A DNA stretch of 64,000 nt from Caballeronia sp. SL2Y3. GTDB taxonomy: Bacteria > Pseudomonadota > Gammaproteobacteria > Burkholderiales > Burkholderiaceae. Below are positions 38,447 to 48,988 of the stretch, piece by piece. The notes under the pieces were generated by a model. It ran no database searches, had not been told where the DNA came from, and worked only from the letters and a program-made list of their open reading frames with translations. The stretch covers positions 2,170,001 to 2,234,000 of the forward strand of contig NZ_CP084260.1 in the NCBI RefSeq assembly GCF_022879575.1. The letters are read 5' to 3'. The position numbers were made by a program, and so were the translations under genes. Positions within the stretch are counted from its first letter, which is position 1; each line of letters begins with the position of its first letter.

Positions 38447-38733
38447 GGCGCTGGGGCAAATGAAAACGAAGCGGCTTGCCGGGGAGCACCGCGCGACAAG
38501 GCTTACGCGCGGCTGTCGATTGCACAAAAGATGGCAGTCCGTTCATGCAAAATCCGGCTGGATTGCGTATTCTGCCTTATCGAAACGCAAGACGTGATAG
38601 GCGCGCCGAATCTCCGCACCATGGCGTGACGGCAAAAGCGCCGGCTTTGACGCGCGTCATTGTACGAATTTCTTAATCAGGGCAAGAACGTTTTACCTTG
38701 GCTATACTGACGCGACTGTAGCGTTCGCATAAC

Positions 38734-39375
38734 ATGACGACCCTCGCAGACCTTCGTAAAAACTATTCGCGCGGCGCGCTCGACGCCGCCGACATCGACC
38801 CGAACCCCGTGCGTCAGTTCGAAGCATGGTTCGCCCAGGCGCTCGACGCGAAGCTGCCCGAACCCAACGCAATGACGCTCGCCACCGTGAACGCAGAGGG
38901 CCGTCCGTCAGCGCGTATCGTGCTCATCAAGGGTGTCGACGAACGCGGTTTCGTGTTTTTCACCAATTACGATAGCCGCAAGGGCCGCGAGTTGGCCGCG
39001 AACCCGGCCGCGAGCCTGCTCTTCCACTGGATCGAGCTCGAGCGGCAGGTGCGCATCGAGGGCACGGTCGTCAAGACGAGCGCCGAAGAAAGCGACGCGT
39101 ACTACGCCTCGCGGCCGCTCGGCTCGCGCATCGGCGCATGGGCGTCGGATCAGAGTCAGCCGCTCGCGAGCCGCGAGGCACTCGAAGCGCGCGAACGCGA
39201 GATGACGGCGAAATTCGGCGACGCGCCGCCGCGCCCGCCACACTGGGGCGGCTACCGGCTCGTGCCGGACGCCATCGAATTCTGGCAAGGGCGGCCGTCG
39301 CGGCTGCACGACCGCATGGTTTATACGCGCGAAGGCGTCGACGCGCCGTGGCGTATCACGCGGCTGGCGCCGTAA
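38734..39375 (+). CDS. pdxH: Pyridoxamine 5'-phosphate oxidase
   Basis: FMN enzyme converting pyridoxine- or pyridoxamine-5-phosphate to PLP. It has 213 residues. Motifs: [57 protein letters not shown] and the C-terminal [20 protein letters not shown]. Divergent from tcdA by about 290 nt. Confidence 0.97.
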   Translation: MTTLADLRKNYSRGALDAADIDPNPVRQFEAWFAQALDAKLPEPNAMTLATVNAEGRPSARIVLIKGVDERGFVFFTNYDSRKGRELAANPAASLLFHWIELERQVRIEGTVVKTSAEESDAYYASRPLGSRIGAWASDQSQPLASREALEAREREMTAKFGDAPPRPPHWGGYRLVPDAIEFWQGRPSRLHDRMVYTREGVDAPWRITRLAP

Positions 39376-39546
39376 AGCATCGCGGCATGCACGACCCGGT
39401 GCACCGTTCGGGACGAATTGTAAGCACAACGTAAAGCGCGCCGCGCTCACGCGGCGCGCAGACAATCAGCCGGCGCAGCAACACGGCAGACGAACATGAA
39501 GGCTTCACGCCTTCCACCTTGATTTTCTTAGCGCGGAGAAACAAGC

Positions 39547-40761
39547 ATGTTCTGGGAGAAGAAGCTGACGCAGTGGGTCGAGGAAGTCCGCGAGCAAGCC
39601 AACTTGCCCGCGCGCCTCGTGCTGTGGGACGGACAGCAACACGACTTCGGCCGCTTTGCCGCGCCTGCCGTGACGCTGCACGTGAAAAGCGCGACCGCGC
39701 TGCCGTATCTGCTGGAACCGAGCCTCGACAATCTGGGCGAGGCGTATGTCAAAGGCAAGATCGATATCGAGGGCAAGCTCTCGGACATCATCAACATCGG
39801 CTATTCGCTCGCGAAAAGCACGGTGACGAATGCGAGCAAGCTCGCCCGCGTGCGACGCTACTTCAATCACTCGAAGGCGTCGGACAAGAAGGCCATTCAA
39901 TATCACTACGACGTGTCGAACGAGTTCTACCAGCTCTGGCTCGACAAGAACATGGTGTATTCCTGCGCGTACTTCGAGAACGGCGACGAAGACCTCGACA
40001 CCGCGCAGATCAAGAAAATCGACCACATTCTCACGAAGATCCAGGTGCAGCCGGGACATCGGCTCCTGGACATCGGCTGCGGCTGGGGCGCGCTCGTCAT
40101 TCGCGCGGCGCAGAAATTCGGCGCGAAGTGCGTGGGCGTCACGCTGTCCGAGAACCAGTTCAAGCTGGCGACGCAGCGCGTAAAGGACGCCGGCCTCGAA
40201 GGCCAGATCGAAATCCGCCTGCAAGACTATCGCGACGTGGAAGGCCAGTTCGACCGCATCACGAGCGTCGGCATGTTCGAGCACGTCGGGCGCAAGAATC
40301 TGCCGGGCTACTTCGCGAAGATGCGTGAACTGCTCGTCGATGACGGCATCGCGATGAACCACGGCATCACGTCGTCGGATGCGGATAGCGGCGAGACGTC
40401 GCTCGGCGGCGGCGAGTTCATCGACAAATACGTGTTTCCGGACGGCGAGCTGCCGCATATCAGCCTCGCACTGGAGAGCATGCAGCGCGGCGGGCTCGAA
40501 GCGGTCGATGTCGAAAGCCTGCGCCGCCATTACGCGCGCACGCTCGATATCTGGGCCGAGCGGTTCGAGGCGAACGCGGACGAAGCGCGCAAGCTGGTCG
40601 ATGACGAGAAGTTCCGCATCTGGCGCGTGTATCTCGCCGGCTGCGCGTATGCGTTCGAGAACGACGACGTGTCGCTCTATCAGGTGGTCTGCCGCAAGGC
40701 CGGCCGCAGCGCGAAGACGCTGCCGTGGTCGCGGCGCTATATCTACGAGAAGCCGCTCTGA
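39547..40761 (+). CDS. cfa: Cyclopropane-fatty-acyl-phospholipid synthase family methyltransferase
   Basis: SAM-dependent enzyme of 404 residues that methylenates unsaturated acyl chains in membrane phospholipids; a stress and stationary-phase membrane adaptation. Motifs: QYHYDVSNEFYQLWLDKNMV, YSCAYFENGDEDLD, and the SAM-binding LLDIGCGWGALVIRAAQKFG. Other family residues are TSVGMFEHVGRKNLPGYF, HGITSSD and FIDKYVFPDGELPHI. Related paralogues in Burkholderiales make other modified lipids, so cfa is a family name rather than proof of cyclopropanation. The 3' end overlaps the DUF72 gene. Confidence 0.9.
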   Translation: MFWEKKLTQWVEEVREQANLPARLVLWDGQQHDFGRFAAPAVTLHVKSATALPYLLEPSLDNLGEAYVKGKIDIEGKLSDIINIGYSLAKSTVTNASKLARVRRYFNHSKASDKKAIQYHYDVSNEFYQLWLDKNMVYSCAYFENGDEDLDTAQIKKIDHILTKIQVQPGHRLLDIGCGWGALVIRAAQKFGAKCVGVTLSENQFKLATQRVKDAGLEGQIEIRLQDYRDVEGQFDRITSVGMFEHVGRKNLPGYFAKMRELLVDDGIAMNHGITSSDADSGETSLGGGEFIDKYVFPDGELPHISLALESMQRGGLEAVDVESLRRHYARTLDIWAERFEANADEARKLVDDEKFRIWRVYLAGCAYAFENDDVSLYQVVCRKAGRSAKTLPWSRRYIYEKPL

Positions 40762-41837
40762 GCCGGGAACCGTCCGCCATCGAAGCAGGCGCGGGCGACG
40801 ACGAGCAGTGCGATCTGTTTGGCGCGCCTGAGCCTGCGGTCGTTTCGAAGACGCGCGGCGTAGTGCCCGCGCCGTTGAAGCGCGAGCACGAGGACATCGC
40901 GAAACGTCTGCCGGAGAGCGTGCATCTCGGCACGTCGACGTGGTCGTTTCCGGGCTGGCAAGGCATCGTGTACGGCGACGCGTACGCGAACAACGCGCTT
41001 TCTCGCGACGGCCTCGCCGCCTACGCCGCGCATCCGCTGTTGCGTGGCGTATCCATCGACCGGTCGTTTTACGGGCCGGTATCGGTCGCGCAATACGCGC
41101 GGTATGCGTCGCAGGTGCCGGCGCATTTCCGGTTCATCGTGAAGGCGCCCGCGTCAGTCACCGATGCCTTCATTCGCGGCGAGCGCGGACTGCCCGGCGC
41201 CGACAATCCCGCTTTCCTGAACGCGCAGATCGCCATCGACGAGTTCGTCGCGCCGTGCGTGAGCGGCCTCGGGGCGAAGGCCGGCGCGCTGGTCTTCCAG
41301 TTCCCGCCGCTGCCGGACGCGATGATCGTGGAGCCGTCGCGCTTCGTCGAGCGGCTCGCGTCGTTCCTCGCCGCGTTGCCGCCGCTCGAAGGCGAAGCGT
41401 GTTATGCGGTCGAGCTGCGCGACGCGGTCATGCTGACGCCGCGCTTCATCCGCGCGTTGCGCGACGCGAATGTGCGCTACTGCATCGGCGTGCATGCGCG
41501 CATGCCGGACGTGCGCCGTCAGGCAAAGGCGCTGGCGCTCTTGGATCAGGAAGAAATGGGACCGCTCGTCGTGCGCTGGAGTTTGCACAGCGGCTTTCGC
41601 TATGAACAGGCGAAGGCCAAGTACGAGCCGTTTGACAGAATCGTCGATGAAGACCGCGAGACGCGCGAGGCGCTTGCGGAACTGGCCGCGCGTTATGCCT
41701 TCGCGGGCCAGCCGGTGGTCATCGCGGTGAACAACAAGGCGGAAGGCTCCGCCCCGTTGACGTGCTTCGAACTGGCGCGCGGCATCGCGGAACGCTGCGA
41801 GCGCGCGCAGTCCGGCTCGCGCGCCGTCACGCCTTGA
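40725..41837 (+). CDS. DUF72 protein
   Basis: TIM-barrel-like DUF72 (YecE) protein of about 370 residues. It carries LGTSTWSFPGWQGIVYGD, SIDRSFYGPVSVAQYARYAS and FIVKAPASVTDAFI near the start of the domain, and VAVNNKAEGSAPLTCFELA near the end. Function is unknown. The GTG at 40725 gives a 37-nt overlap with cfa; a start within the next 60 codons is possible because the DUF72 domain begins only at about residue 65. Convergent with msrA, overlapping 11 nt. Confidence 0.85.
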   Translation: MVAALYLREAALSREPSAIEAGAGDDEQCDLFGAPEPAVVSKTRGVVPAPLKREHEDIAKRLPESVHLGTSTWSFPGWQGIVYGDAYANNALSRDGLAAYAAHPLLRGVSIDRSFYGPVSVAQYARYASQVPAHFRFIVKAPASVTDAFIRGERGLPGADNPAFLNAQIAIDEFVAPCVSGLGAKAGALVFQFPPLPDAMIVEPSRFVERLASFLAALPPLEGEACYAVELRDAVMLTPRFIRALRDANVRYCIGVHARMPDVRRQAKALALLDQEEMGPLVVRWSLHSGFRYEQAKAKYEPFDRIVDEDRETREALAELAARYAFAGQPVVIAVNNKAEGSAPLTCFELARGIAERCERAQSGSRAVTP

Positions 41838-42378
41838 GGCGATGCGCGAACTTCTCGCGAAACTTCGCGACCTTGGGCCCGACGACCGCCGCGCAATAAC
41901 CCTGATTCGGATGCTGCGCGAAGAAGTTCTGGTGATACGCCTCGGCCGGATAGTAGTCGTCCCGTAGCGGCGTCACCTCGGTCACGATCTTGCCGCCGTA
42001 GACGTCTTCCCGCTGCAGTTCCTCGATGACTTCCTGCGCGATCCTGCGCTGCTCGTCCGAATGCGTGAACACGGCCGAGCGATACTGCGTGCCGACATCG
42101 TTGCCCTGACGGTTGAGCTGCGTCGGATCATGCGTCGCGAAGAAAATTTCGAGAATCTCGCGATAGCCGATGACCTCGGGATCGAACACGACCTTCACGA
42201 CTTCCGCGTGCCCGGTGTCGCCGTCGCACACTTGCTCGTACGACGGATTCGCCACCTGGCCGCCCGCGTAGCCGGATTCGACGGACTGCACGCCCTCCAC
42301 CGCCAGAAACACGGCTTCGGTGCACCAGAAACAACCGCCGCCGAGCGTCGCGGTTTCGAGTCTCGCTTGCTGGTTCAT
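41827..42378 (-). CDS. msrA: Peptide methionine sulfoxide reductase MsrA
   Basis: Repairs methionine-S-sulfoxide in oxidised proteins using thioredoxin. It has 183 residues. Catalytic Cys16 is in GGGCFWCTEAVF; other motifs are SGYAGG, NPSYEQVCDGDTGHAEVVKV and FFATHDPTQLNRQGNDVGTQ. The start at 42378 (MNQQARLETATL) has a GAGGAG Shine-Dalgarno; five more codons are open upstream. Confidence 0.96.
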   Translation of the reverse strand: MNQQARLETATLGGGCFWCTEAVFLAVEGVQSVESGYAGGQVANPSYEQVCDGDTGHAEVVKVVFDPEVIGYREILEIFFATHDPTQLNRQGNDVGTQYRSAVFTHSDEQRRIAQEVIEELQREDVYGGKIVTEVTPLRDDYYPAEAYHQNFFAQHPNQGYCAAVVGPKVAKFREKFAHRLKA

Positions 42379-42659
42379 GCCTGCTCCTCTCAAGTGCAGC
42401 GGCCACGCCGCGGACCATCCATATTGATGCGCGAAGCCGCTTATTCAATGCCGCCGAGCTTACCGGCTTTTACAAAGCGGCGTTGCCCACATTGCCGGTA
42501 CTGGCTTATGGCGGCTCGAAGCAGCCGATTCCGCTAGAATCGAGTCAATCTCCAGCTTTTACACGGCTTCAAAAAGGTTCGTCCGACTCGAGCGCGACAT
42601 TCAGCACGACACTCGGCCTGTTCGGTGCCACAAGACCTATTCGATCGCCCACTTGCCCG

Positions 42660-43172
42660 ATGAAACGCGCCAGAACTCCGAACTTCGATCCCACCGCGTT
42701 CCGCGCCGCGCTCGGCCAGTTTGCGACAGGCGTCACCGTCATCACGACGCGCACGGATTCCGGCCAGTTGATCGGCATCACCGCTAGCTCGTTCAATTCC
42801 GTTTCGCTCGATCCGCCGCTCGTGCTGTGGAGTCTCGCGACGCGCTCGGCGTCGATGCCCGTGTTTCGCGCGAACAGTCATTACGTCATCAACGTGCTGG
42901 CCGCTTCGCAACTGGACCTGTGCCGACGCTTCGCGACGGTCAAGGGCGACCGCTTCGCGGGCGTCTCGCACGCGGCGGGCGACAGCGGCATGCCGGTGCT
43001 GGACGGCGCGCTCGCCTGGTTCGAATGCCATAACCGCAGCCGCTATGACGAAGGCGATCACGTGATCTTCGTCGGCGAAGTGGAACGCTGCGGCGTGCGC
43101 GAAGACGCCTCCGAGGTCGCGCCGCTCGTCTTTCAGGCGGGCGGCTTCCATTCGCTCGGGCCGCTGGAATAA
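42660..43172 (+). CDS. Flavin reductase family protein (HpaC-like)
   Basis: FMN-binding split-barrel flavin:NAD(P)H reductase-like protein of 170 residues. Signatures: FDPTAFRAALGQFATGVTVI, GQLIGITASSFNSVSLDPPL and VINVLAASQLDLCRRFA. Such proteins supply reduced flavin to a two-component monooxygenase; no oxygenase partner is nearby. The start at 42660 (MKRARTPNFDP) is chosen by homology. The intergenic region from msrA is about 280 nt. Confidence 0.9.
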   Translation: MKRARTPNFDPTAFRAALGQFATGVTVITTRTDSGQLIGITASSFNSVSLDPPLVLWSLATRSASMPVFRANSHYVINVLAASQLDLCRRFATVKGDRFAGVSHAAGDSGMPVLDGALAWFECHNRSRYDEGDHVIFVGEVERCGVREDASEVAPLVFQAGGFHSLGPLE

Positions 43173-43179
43173 CGCCGGC

Positions 43180-43677
43180 TCAGGCGCCGCGCGCCGGCTG
43201 CTCGATGAGCGCGACCGGCACGCCCGCGTCGTCCTTCATGGTTTGCAGCACGATATTCGAGCGGATGTCGATCACGCCCGGCGCCTTGTACAGCTTCGTC
43301 AAAATGAAATCGGAGTAGTGCTTGAGATTGTGCGCCAGCACGCGCAGCACGTAATGCGTGTCGCCGGTCACGACGAACGCGCCGACCACTTCCGGCCACT
43401 CGCGCACCGCCGCCGCGAACTTCTCGTGCCAGTTCTCCTGATCGTTGCGCATGGAGACGTGCACGAACGCCTCCAGTTCGATCCCCAGCCGCTCGCGGTC
43501 CAGACACGCGCGATAACTCGCGATCACGCCCTCCTCTTCCAGCAGGCGCATGCGCCGCAGGCACGCGGAAGGCGACAGCGAAATGCGCTCCGCGAGGTCC
43601 AGGTTACTGATCCGTCCATCTTCCTGCAGCACCGCCAGAATTCGGCAATCCGTTGCATCGAGCGTGAATCCGGTCAC
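43180..43677 (-). CDS. kynR: Lrp/AsnC-family regulator KynR
   Basis: Feast/famine-type regulator of 165 residues, divergent from kynB, which in Pseudomonas and Burkholderia is KynR, the kynurenine-responsive activator of the kyn genes. The helix-turn-helix is DCRILAVLQEDGRISNLDLA...SLSPSACLRRMRLLEEEGVI in residues 8-52; the RAM ligand domain is in the C-terminal half (HVSMRNDQENWHEKFAAAV). The GTG at 43677 is preferred because AGGAG lies 8 nt upstream and homology starts with VTGFTLDATD. The longer frame starting at 43758 is not needed. Confidence 0.9.
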   Translation of the reverse strand: MTGFTLDATDCRILAVLQEDGRISNLDLAERISLSPSACLRRMRLLEEEGVIASYRACLDRERLGIELEAFVHVSMRNDQENWHEKFAAAVREWPEVVGAFVVTGDTHYVLRVLAHNLKHYSDFILTKLYKAPGVIDIRSNIVLQTMKDDAGVPVALIEQPARGA

Positions 43678-43735
43678 TTTTGAGTCTCCTAGCCCGTTTC
43701 CTCGAATTATGTTCTGGCCACAAACCTTTTGGGTG

Positions 43736-43764
43736 GTTATTTTGCAATCACTTTCCAAGATAAC
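43736..43764. promoter_or_regulatory. Candidate KynR operator (imperfect inverted repeat)
   Basis: GTTATTTTGC (43736-43745) and CCAAGATAAC (43755-43764) match as an inverted repeat at eight of ten positions, centred near 43750 in the 131-nt kynR-kynB intergenic space. Lrp-type regulators bind such palindromes; no experimental consensus was checked. Confidence 0.4.
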
Positions 43765-43808
43765 GCGGCTATGATTTGACGCATCTCCACGCTCTCTGCT
43801 AGGCCGCC

Positions 43809-44435
43809 ATGACGCTCATCGACATCTCGCCGCCGATCGCCGCCGCGACGCCGGTCTGGCCGGGCGACACGCCTGTCGGCATCGAGCGCGTCTGGCGGAT
43901 GGAAGCCGGCTCCCCGGTGAACGTCGCGCGTCTCACGCTTTCGCCGCACACCGGCGCGCATGCCGACGCGCCGCTGCACTACGACGAACACGGCGCGGCA
44001 ATCGGCGAGGTCGCGCTGGAGACGTACATCGGCGCGTGCCGTGTCGTGCATTGCATCGGCGCTGCGCCTGTCGTCACGCCCGAGATGATCGCGCCGCATC
44101 TCGACGACGCACCGCCGCGCATCCTCATCCGCACCTATGACCGCGCGCCGCTCGACGCATGGGACAGCGCGTTCTGCGCGGTCGCGCCGCAAACCATCGA
44201 CCTGCTCGCGGCAAAGGGCGTGAAGCTCGTCGGCATCGACACGCCTTCGCTCGATCCGCAGGAGTCGAAGACGATGGACGCGCACCGCCGCATTCGCGCA
44301 CACGGCATGGCGATTCTCGAAGGACTCGTGCTCGATGCCGTCGCGCCCGGCGATTACGAACTGATCGCGCTGCCGCTCAAGTTCTCGACGCTCGACGCTA
44401 GCCCCGTGCGCGCCGTTCTGCGCCGGCTTCCCTGA
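43809..44435 (+). CDS. kynB: Kynurenine formamidase
   Basis: Zinc-dependent cyclase-like hydrolase making kynurenine from N-formylkynurenine, second step of tryptophan to anthranilate catabolism. It has 208 residues. The metal-binding signature HTGAHADAP is at residues 47-55 (HTGTHxDxP in many homologues), followed by [14 protein letters not shown]-terminal [20 protein letters not shown] is KynB-specific. First gene of kynB-kynU-kynA. Confidence 0.96.
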   Translation: MTLIDISPPIAAATPVWPGDTPVGIERVWRMEAGSPVNVARLTLSPHTGAHADAPLHYDEHGAAIGEVALETYIGACRVVHCIGAAPVVTPEMIAPHLDDAPPRILIRTYDRAPLDAWDSAFCAVAPQTIDLLAAKGVKLVGIDTPSLDPQESKTMDAHRRIRAHGMAILEGLVLDAVAPGDYELIALPLKFSTLDASPVRAVLRRLP

Positions 44436-44450
44436 ATCTTCCCCGAACAC

Positions 44451-45713
44451 ATGGACTTTTCGATGAAATCTCGTGACGACGCCGCCGCCCTCGACCGCGA
44501 CGACCCGCTCGCCCGCCTGCGCGACCAGTTCGCGCTTGCCGACGGTGTCATTTATCTCGACGGCAATTCGCTCGGCGTGCCGCCCAAAGCCGCCGCCGCG
44601 CGCGCCGCGAGCGTGATCGGCAGCGAATGGGGCGAAGGGCTGATTCGAAGCTGGAACACGGCGGGCTGGTTCGCGCTGCCGAAGCGCCTCGGCAACAAGC
44701 TGAGTTCGCTGATCGGCGCAGAAGAAGATGAAGTCGTCGTGACGGACACTATTTCCGCGAATCTCTTCAAGGTGCTCTCCGCCGCGCTGAAGCTCGCGAA
44801 CGAGCGCGACCCGAAGCGCCGCGTGATCGTCTCCGAATGCTCGAATTTTCCGAGCGATCTCTACATCGCGCAGGGCTTGATCGAGCAGCTGGATCGCGGT
44901 TACGAACTGCGTCTCGTCGACGATGCCGCCCACCTGCCCGCCGCGATCGACGAAAACACGGCCGTCGCGATGATCACGCACGTCAATTACCGCACCGGCG
45001 CCATGCACGACATGGCCGCGCTGACCGAGACGATTCATCGCGCGGGCGCGCTCGCGGTGTGGGACCTCGCGCATTCGGCGGGCGCGGTGCCGGTGGATCT
45101 CAACGGCGTCGGCGCGGACTACGCGGTCGGCTGCACGTACAAGTATCTGAACGGCGGCCCGGGATCGCCCGGCTTCGTCTGGGTGCCGAAGCGTCACCAG
45201 AACGCGTTCTCGCAGCCGCTTTCCGGCTGGTGGGGCCACAAAAAACCGTTCGAGATGGACCCGGTGTATCGCCCGGACGACGGCATCGGCCGCTTTCTCT
45301 GCGGCACGCAGCCGATCGTTTCGATGGCGCTCGTCGAATGCGGACTCGACGTGTTCCTGCAAACCGACATGCAGGCGCTGCGGCGCAAGTCGCTGGCGCT
45401 CGGCGATGCGTTCATTGCGCTCGTGGAAGCGCGGTGCGGCGACTTTCCGCTCACGCTCGCGACGCCGCGCGACCACGCACGGCGCGGCTCGCAGGTGAGC
45501 TTCGAGCATCCGCACGGCTACGAAGTGATGCAGGCGCTGATTACGCGCGGCGTGATCGGCGACTATCGCGAGCCGGGCATTCTGCGCTTCGGCTTCACGC
45601 CGCTCTACACGCGTTTCGTCGATGTGTGGGATGCGGTCGAGGTGCTGCGCGACGTGCTCGCGACCGAAAGCTGGCGCGCGCCGGAGTTCGCCGAACGCGC
45701 GTCGGTGACCTGA
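44451..45713 (+). CDS. kynU: Kynureninase
   Basis: PLP enzyme cleaving kynurenine to anthranilate and alanine. It has 420 residues. [14 protein letters not shown] is near the N-terminus. The PLP lysine is K231 in [16 protein letters not shown], and [15 protein letters not shown] holds the cofactor-binding aspartate. The first ATG at 44451 is used; a second at 44463 is possible. Spacing from kynB is 15 nt. Confidence 0.97.
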   Translation: MDFSMKSRDDAAALDRDDPLARLRDQFALADGVIYLDGNSLGVPPKAAAARAASVIGSEWGEGLIRSWNTAGWFALPKRLGNKLSSLIGAEEDEVVVTDTISANLFKVLSAALKLANERDPKRRVIVSECSNFPSDLYIAQGLIEQLDRGYELRLVDDAAHLPAAIDENTAVAMITHVNYRTGAMHDMAALTETIHRAGALAVWDLAHSAGAVPVDLNGVGADYAVGCTYKYLNGGPGSPGFVWVPKRHQNAFSQPLSGWWGHKKPFEMDPVYRPDDGIGRFLCGTQPIVSMALVECGLDVFLQTDMQALRRKSLALGDAFIALVEARCGDFPLTLATPRDHARRGSQVSFEHPHGYEVMQALITRGVIGDYREPGILRFGFTPLYTRFVDVWDAVEVLRDVLATESWRAPEFAERASVT

Positions 45714-45721
45714 GGACTGAG

Positions 45722-46600
45722 ATGATGAGCGAAACCCAAGGTTGTCCGTTCGGCCACGGCAAGGCGGCGGCGCAAGAGAATGAAGGTTGGCACGACGCGC
45801 AGCTCGATTTCTCGGATTCGATGAGCTATGGCGACTATCTCGGCCTCGATTCGATTCTGACCGCGCAGCATCCGCTCTCGCCGGATCACAACGAGATGCT
45901 GTTCATCGTGCAGCATCAGACGAGCGAGCTATGGATGAAGCTCGCGCTGTACGAATTGCGCGCGGCGCTCGGCGCGGTGCATCGTGACGAATTGCCGCCC
46001 GCGTTCAAGATGCTCGCGCGCGTGTCGCGCATCTTCGAGCAACTCGTGCAAGCGTGGAACGTGCTCGCGACGATGACGCCTTCCGAGTACACCGCGATGC
46101 GGCCGTATCTGGGCGCGTCGTCGGGGTTTCAGTCGCATCAGTATCGGCAGATCGAGTTCATGCTCGGCAACAAGAACGCGCAGATGCTCAAGCCCCACGC
46201 GCATCGGCCGGAAATACTCGGCGAGGTGCGCGCGGCGCTCGAAGCGCCCTCTTTCTACGACGAAGTGATTCGTCTGCTCGCGCGACGCGGCTTCGAGATC
46301 GATCCCGCGCGCCTCGAACGCGACTGGACGCAGCCGACCACGCACGACGCGTCAGTCGAAGCCGCGTGGCTCGCGGTGTATCGCGAGCCGTCGAAGCATT
46401 GGGAACTGTATGAAATGGCGGAAGAACTCGTCGATCTCGAAGACGCGTTCCGCCAGTGGCGCTTCCGTCATGTGACAACCGTCGAGCGCATCATCGGCTT
46501 CAAGCAGGGCACGGGCGGCACGGCGGGCGCGTCGTATCTGCGCAAGATGCTCGACGTCGTGCTGTTTCCGGAGCTTTGGCACGTGCGCACGCTGCTCTGA
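45722..46600 (+). CDS. kynA: Tryptophan 2,3-dioxygenase
   Basis: Heme enzyme opening the indole ring of tryptophan to N-formylkynurenine, first step of the pathway. It has 292 residues. Motifs: [59 protein letters not shown] (catalytic-site segment) and [15 protein letters not shown] at the C-terminus. It lies 8 nt after kynU, so kynB-kynU-kynA is one operon. Confidence 0.97.
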   Translation: MMSETQGCPFGHGKAAAQENEGWHDAQLDFSDSMSYGDYLGLDSILTAQHPLSPDHNEMLFIVQHQTSELWMKLALYELRAALGAVHRDELPPAFKMLARVSRIFEQLVQAWNVLATMTPSEYTAMRPYLGASSGFQSHQYRQIEFMLGNKNAQMLKPHAHRPEILGEVRAALEAPSFYDEVIRLLARRGFEIDPARLERDWTQPTTHDASVEAAWLAVYREPSKHWELYEMAEELVDLEDAFRQWRFRHVTTVERIIGFKQGTGGTAGASYLRKMLDVVLFPELWHVRTLL

Positions 46601-46618
46601 GCGTTCACCGTTCACCGT

Positions 46619-47407
46619 TCAAGCGAGCCGCGCGGCCAGCGCCCGCAGCTTCGGGCCGATGGTTTCGCGGAAATACGCCTCGTCCATCGACGAAGCCGGG
46701 CCGCTGCTGCTCAACACGAGCCAGCGGCCATTGCGCTCGTCGCGAAACGGCGCGGCGATCGCGTTCACGTCGTCGTGCCATTCGCGAAACGAGTAGCAAC
46801 AGCCGTCGCGGGCGTAGTCTTCGATCGCGCGCTCGGCCGCCGCGACGCGCGCTGCGCCTTCCGCTTTTCCCAGTTCTTCCAACAGCGCCGCCCGCGCGGC
46901 CGGCTCCTGCACCGCGAGATACGCGCGGCCCATCGAGCTCGTGAGCATCGAAAGGCGCGAGCCGGGTGCAAGCCCGAGCGTCAGCGCGGTCTCGCTGCGG
47001 ATCGTTTCCAGATAAATCATGTCGAGCCCGTCGCGGCAGCCGAGCGACACCGCCGCGCCGATCTCTCGCGCGAGCGCGCGCATGTGCGGCCGCGCGAGTT
47101 CGAGCGTGTCCGCGCCCGCGAGCAGCGCGAAGCCCAGCGACAGCACGCCGGTGTCGAGCGCGTACTTGCCGGCGGCTTCGTCGAAACGCAGATAGCCGAG
47201 CGTCGCGAGCGTGTACGCGAGGCGATTGACGGTCGCCTTCGGCAAGCCGGTCCGCTCGACGAAATCGCGGTTGGCGAGCAGCGTGTCGCCCGGGCGAAAC
47301 GCGCGCAACATATCGAGACCGCGTGCAAGCGCGACGACGAACCGCCGCTCGTCGATGCCTTCGGGCGGCGTCTTCGCGGGGGCGTATGAGTTGGAATCGG
47401 CTTGCAT
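46619..47407 (-). CDS. IclR-family transcriptional regulator
   Basis: DNA-binding regulator of 262 residues. The N-terminal winged helix is in [20 protein letters not shown], then [27 protein letters not shown] (residues about 20-75). The IclR effector domain follows ([37 protein letters not shown]). It is divergent from gcdH, 101 nt away, the usual arrangement for an aromatic or dicarboxylate catabolism regulator; control of gcdH is the likely role but inferred. Confidence 0.92.
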   Translation of the reverse strand: MQADSNSYAPAKTPPEGIDERRFVVALARGLDMLRAFRPGDTLLANRDFVERTGLPKATVNRLAYTLATLGYLRFDEAAGKYALDTGVLSLGFALLAGADTLELARPHMRALAREIGAAVSLGCRDGLDMIYLETIRSETALTLGLAPGSRLSMLTSSMGRAYLAVQEPAARAALLEELGKAEGAARVAAAERAIEDYARDGCCYSFREWHDDVNAIAAPFRDERNGRWLVLSSSGPASSMDEAYFRETIGPKLRALAARLA

Positions 47408-47508
47408 CGAATGCTAAACTGGGGTTCGTTTTCAGAACATTGTTTCGCACAGCGGAACCAACGTCAAGCGCCGCGCGATGGCGCTTTCCACGACTTGAGG
47501 AGAACGCG

Positions 47509-48699
47509 ATGGCCGACGCCGCCCGCTTCAACTGGGAAGATCCGCTGCTTCTGGATCAGCAATTAACCGAAGAAGAACGCATGGTGCGCGACGCGGCGCG
47601 CGCCTACGCGCAGGACAAGCTGCAGCCGCGCGTGATGCAGGCGTTTCGCGAGGAAAAGACCGATCCGGCCATCTTTCGCGAAATGGGCGAACTCGGTCTG
47701 CTCGGCCCGACGATTCCGGAACAGTACGGCGGACCGGGACTCAACTACGTGAGCTACGGTTTGATCGCGCGGGAAGTCGAGCGCGTGGACTCCGGCTACC
47801 GGTCGATGATGTCGGTGCAATCGTCGCTCGTCATGGTGCCGATTCACGCATTCGGCAGCGAGGCGCAAAAGCAAAAGTATCTGCCGAAGCTCGCGCGCGG
47901 CGAGTGGATCGGCTGCTTCGGACTGACGGAGCCGAACGCGGGATCGGACCCGGCCAGCATGACGACGCGCGCGAGGAAAGTGCAGGACGGCTATTCGCTG
48001 TCGGGCGCGAAGATGTGGATTTCCAACTCGCCGATCGCGGACGTGTTCGTCGTCTGGGCGAAGCTGGAAGAAGACGGGCGCGACGAGATTCGCGGCTTCA
48101 TCCTCGAAAAAGGCTGGAAGGGGCTTTCGGCGCCCGCGATTCACGGCAAGGTCGGACTGCGCGCGTCGATTACCGGCGAAATCGTGATGGACGACGTGTT
48201 CGTGCCGGAGGACAACCTGCTGCCGAACGTGCGCGGACTCAAAGGTCCGTTCACGTGCCTCAATTCGGCGCGCTACGGCATTTCGTGGGGCGCGCTCGGC
48301 GCGGCCGAAGCGTGCTGGCATACGGCGCGGCAATACACGCTCGATCGCAAGCAATTCGGTCGACCGCTTGCCGCCAATCAGCTGATTCAAAAGAAACTCG
48401 CCGACATGCAAACCGAGATCACGCTCGGGCTGCAAGGCGTGCTGCGCCTCGGCCGCATGAAGGACGAAGGGACGGCGGCCGTCGAGATCACGTCGATCAT
48501 GAAGCGCAATTCGTGCGGCAAGGCGCTGGAGATCGCCCGGCTTGCGCGCGACATGCTCGGGGGCAACGGCATCTCCGACGAGTTTGGCGTGGCGCGGCAT
48601 CTCGTCAATCTCGAAGTGGTCAACACGTACGAAGGCACGCACGACATCCACGCGCTGATTCTCGGGCGCGCGCAGACGGGCATTCAGGCGTTCTTTTGA
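47509..48699 (+). CDS. gcdH: Glutaryl-CoA dehydrogenase
   Basis: Flavoprotein that oxidises and decarboxylates glutaryl-CoA to crotonyl-CoA in lysine, tryptophan or dicarboxylate breakdown. It has 396 residues. GCDH-type markers: [18 protein letters not shown] (substrate arginine near residue 98), [32 protein letters not shown], and the C-terminal catalytic [20 protein letters not shown] with the base Glu. Start at 47509 with GAGGAG Shine-Dalgarno. A terminator follows. Confidence 0.95.
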   Translation: MADAARFNWEDPLLLDQQLTEEERMVRDAARAYAQDKLQPRVMQAFREEKTDPAIFREMGELGLLGPTIPEQYGGPGLNYVSYGLIAREVERVDSGYRSMMSVQSSLVMVPIHAFGSEAQKQKYLPKLARGEWIGCFGLTEPNAGSDPASMTTRARKVQDGYSLSGAKMWISNSPIADVFVVWAKLEEDGRDEIRGFILEKGWKGLSAPAIHGKVGLRASITGEIVMDDVFVPEDNLLPNVRGLKGPFTCLNSARYGISWGALGAAEACWHTARQYTLDRKQFGRPLAANQLIQKKLADMQTEITLGLQGVLRLGRMKDEGTAAVEITSIMKRNSCGKALEIARLARDMLGGNGISDEFGVARHLVNLEVVNTYEGTHDIHALILGRAQTGIQAFF

Positions 48700-48722
48700 A
48701 CGCGCAGGCCCCGATTCGCGAC

Positions 48723-48752
48723 AAGGCCGGTCGTGGCACGACCGGCCTTTTT
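48723..48752 (+). terminator. Intrinsic terminator of gcdH
   Basis: AAGGCCGGTCGT and ACGACCGGCCTT form a 12-bp stem with a tiny loop (GGC), followed by TTTT, 24 nt after the gcdH stop codon. Confidence 0.9.
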
Positions 48753-48988
48753 CGTTGATGCGCGCCGCAGCCGTTTTGTAACTTTCGATGCCCGGCTGAA
48801 ACTTTTACGGGCCAGATCGTCTCCATGCTGGACAGTGGGCCGGCTTCAGCGCGTGCCGCCCGCCTGCAGCGGCGCGGCGCCAAGCGACTGGAACGGAACC
48901 TGCATCCGCAAGCCGCTGCACCAAAGCCTCCTCGTCAGCGATGGCATCTTTGGTTACGATGCCCGTAGCCTCACCGATGGAGCTTTCA

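Noticed and set aside
46603..46622. Short tandem repeat GTTCACC x2-3 after kynA
   Set aside because: Too short to be a minisatellite or CRISPR; probably chance.
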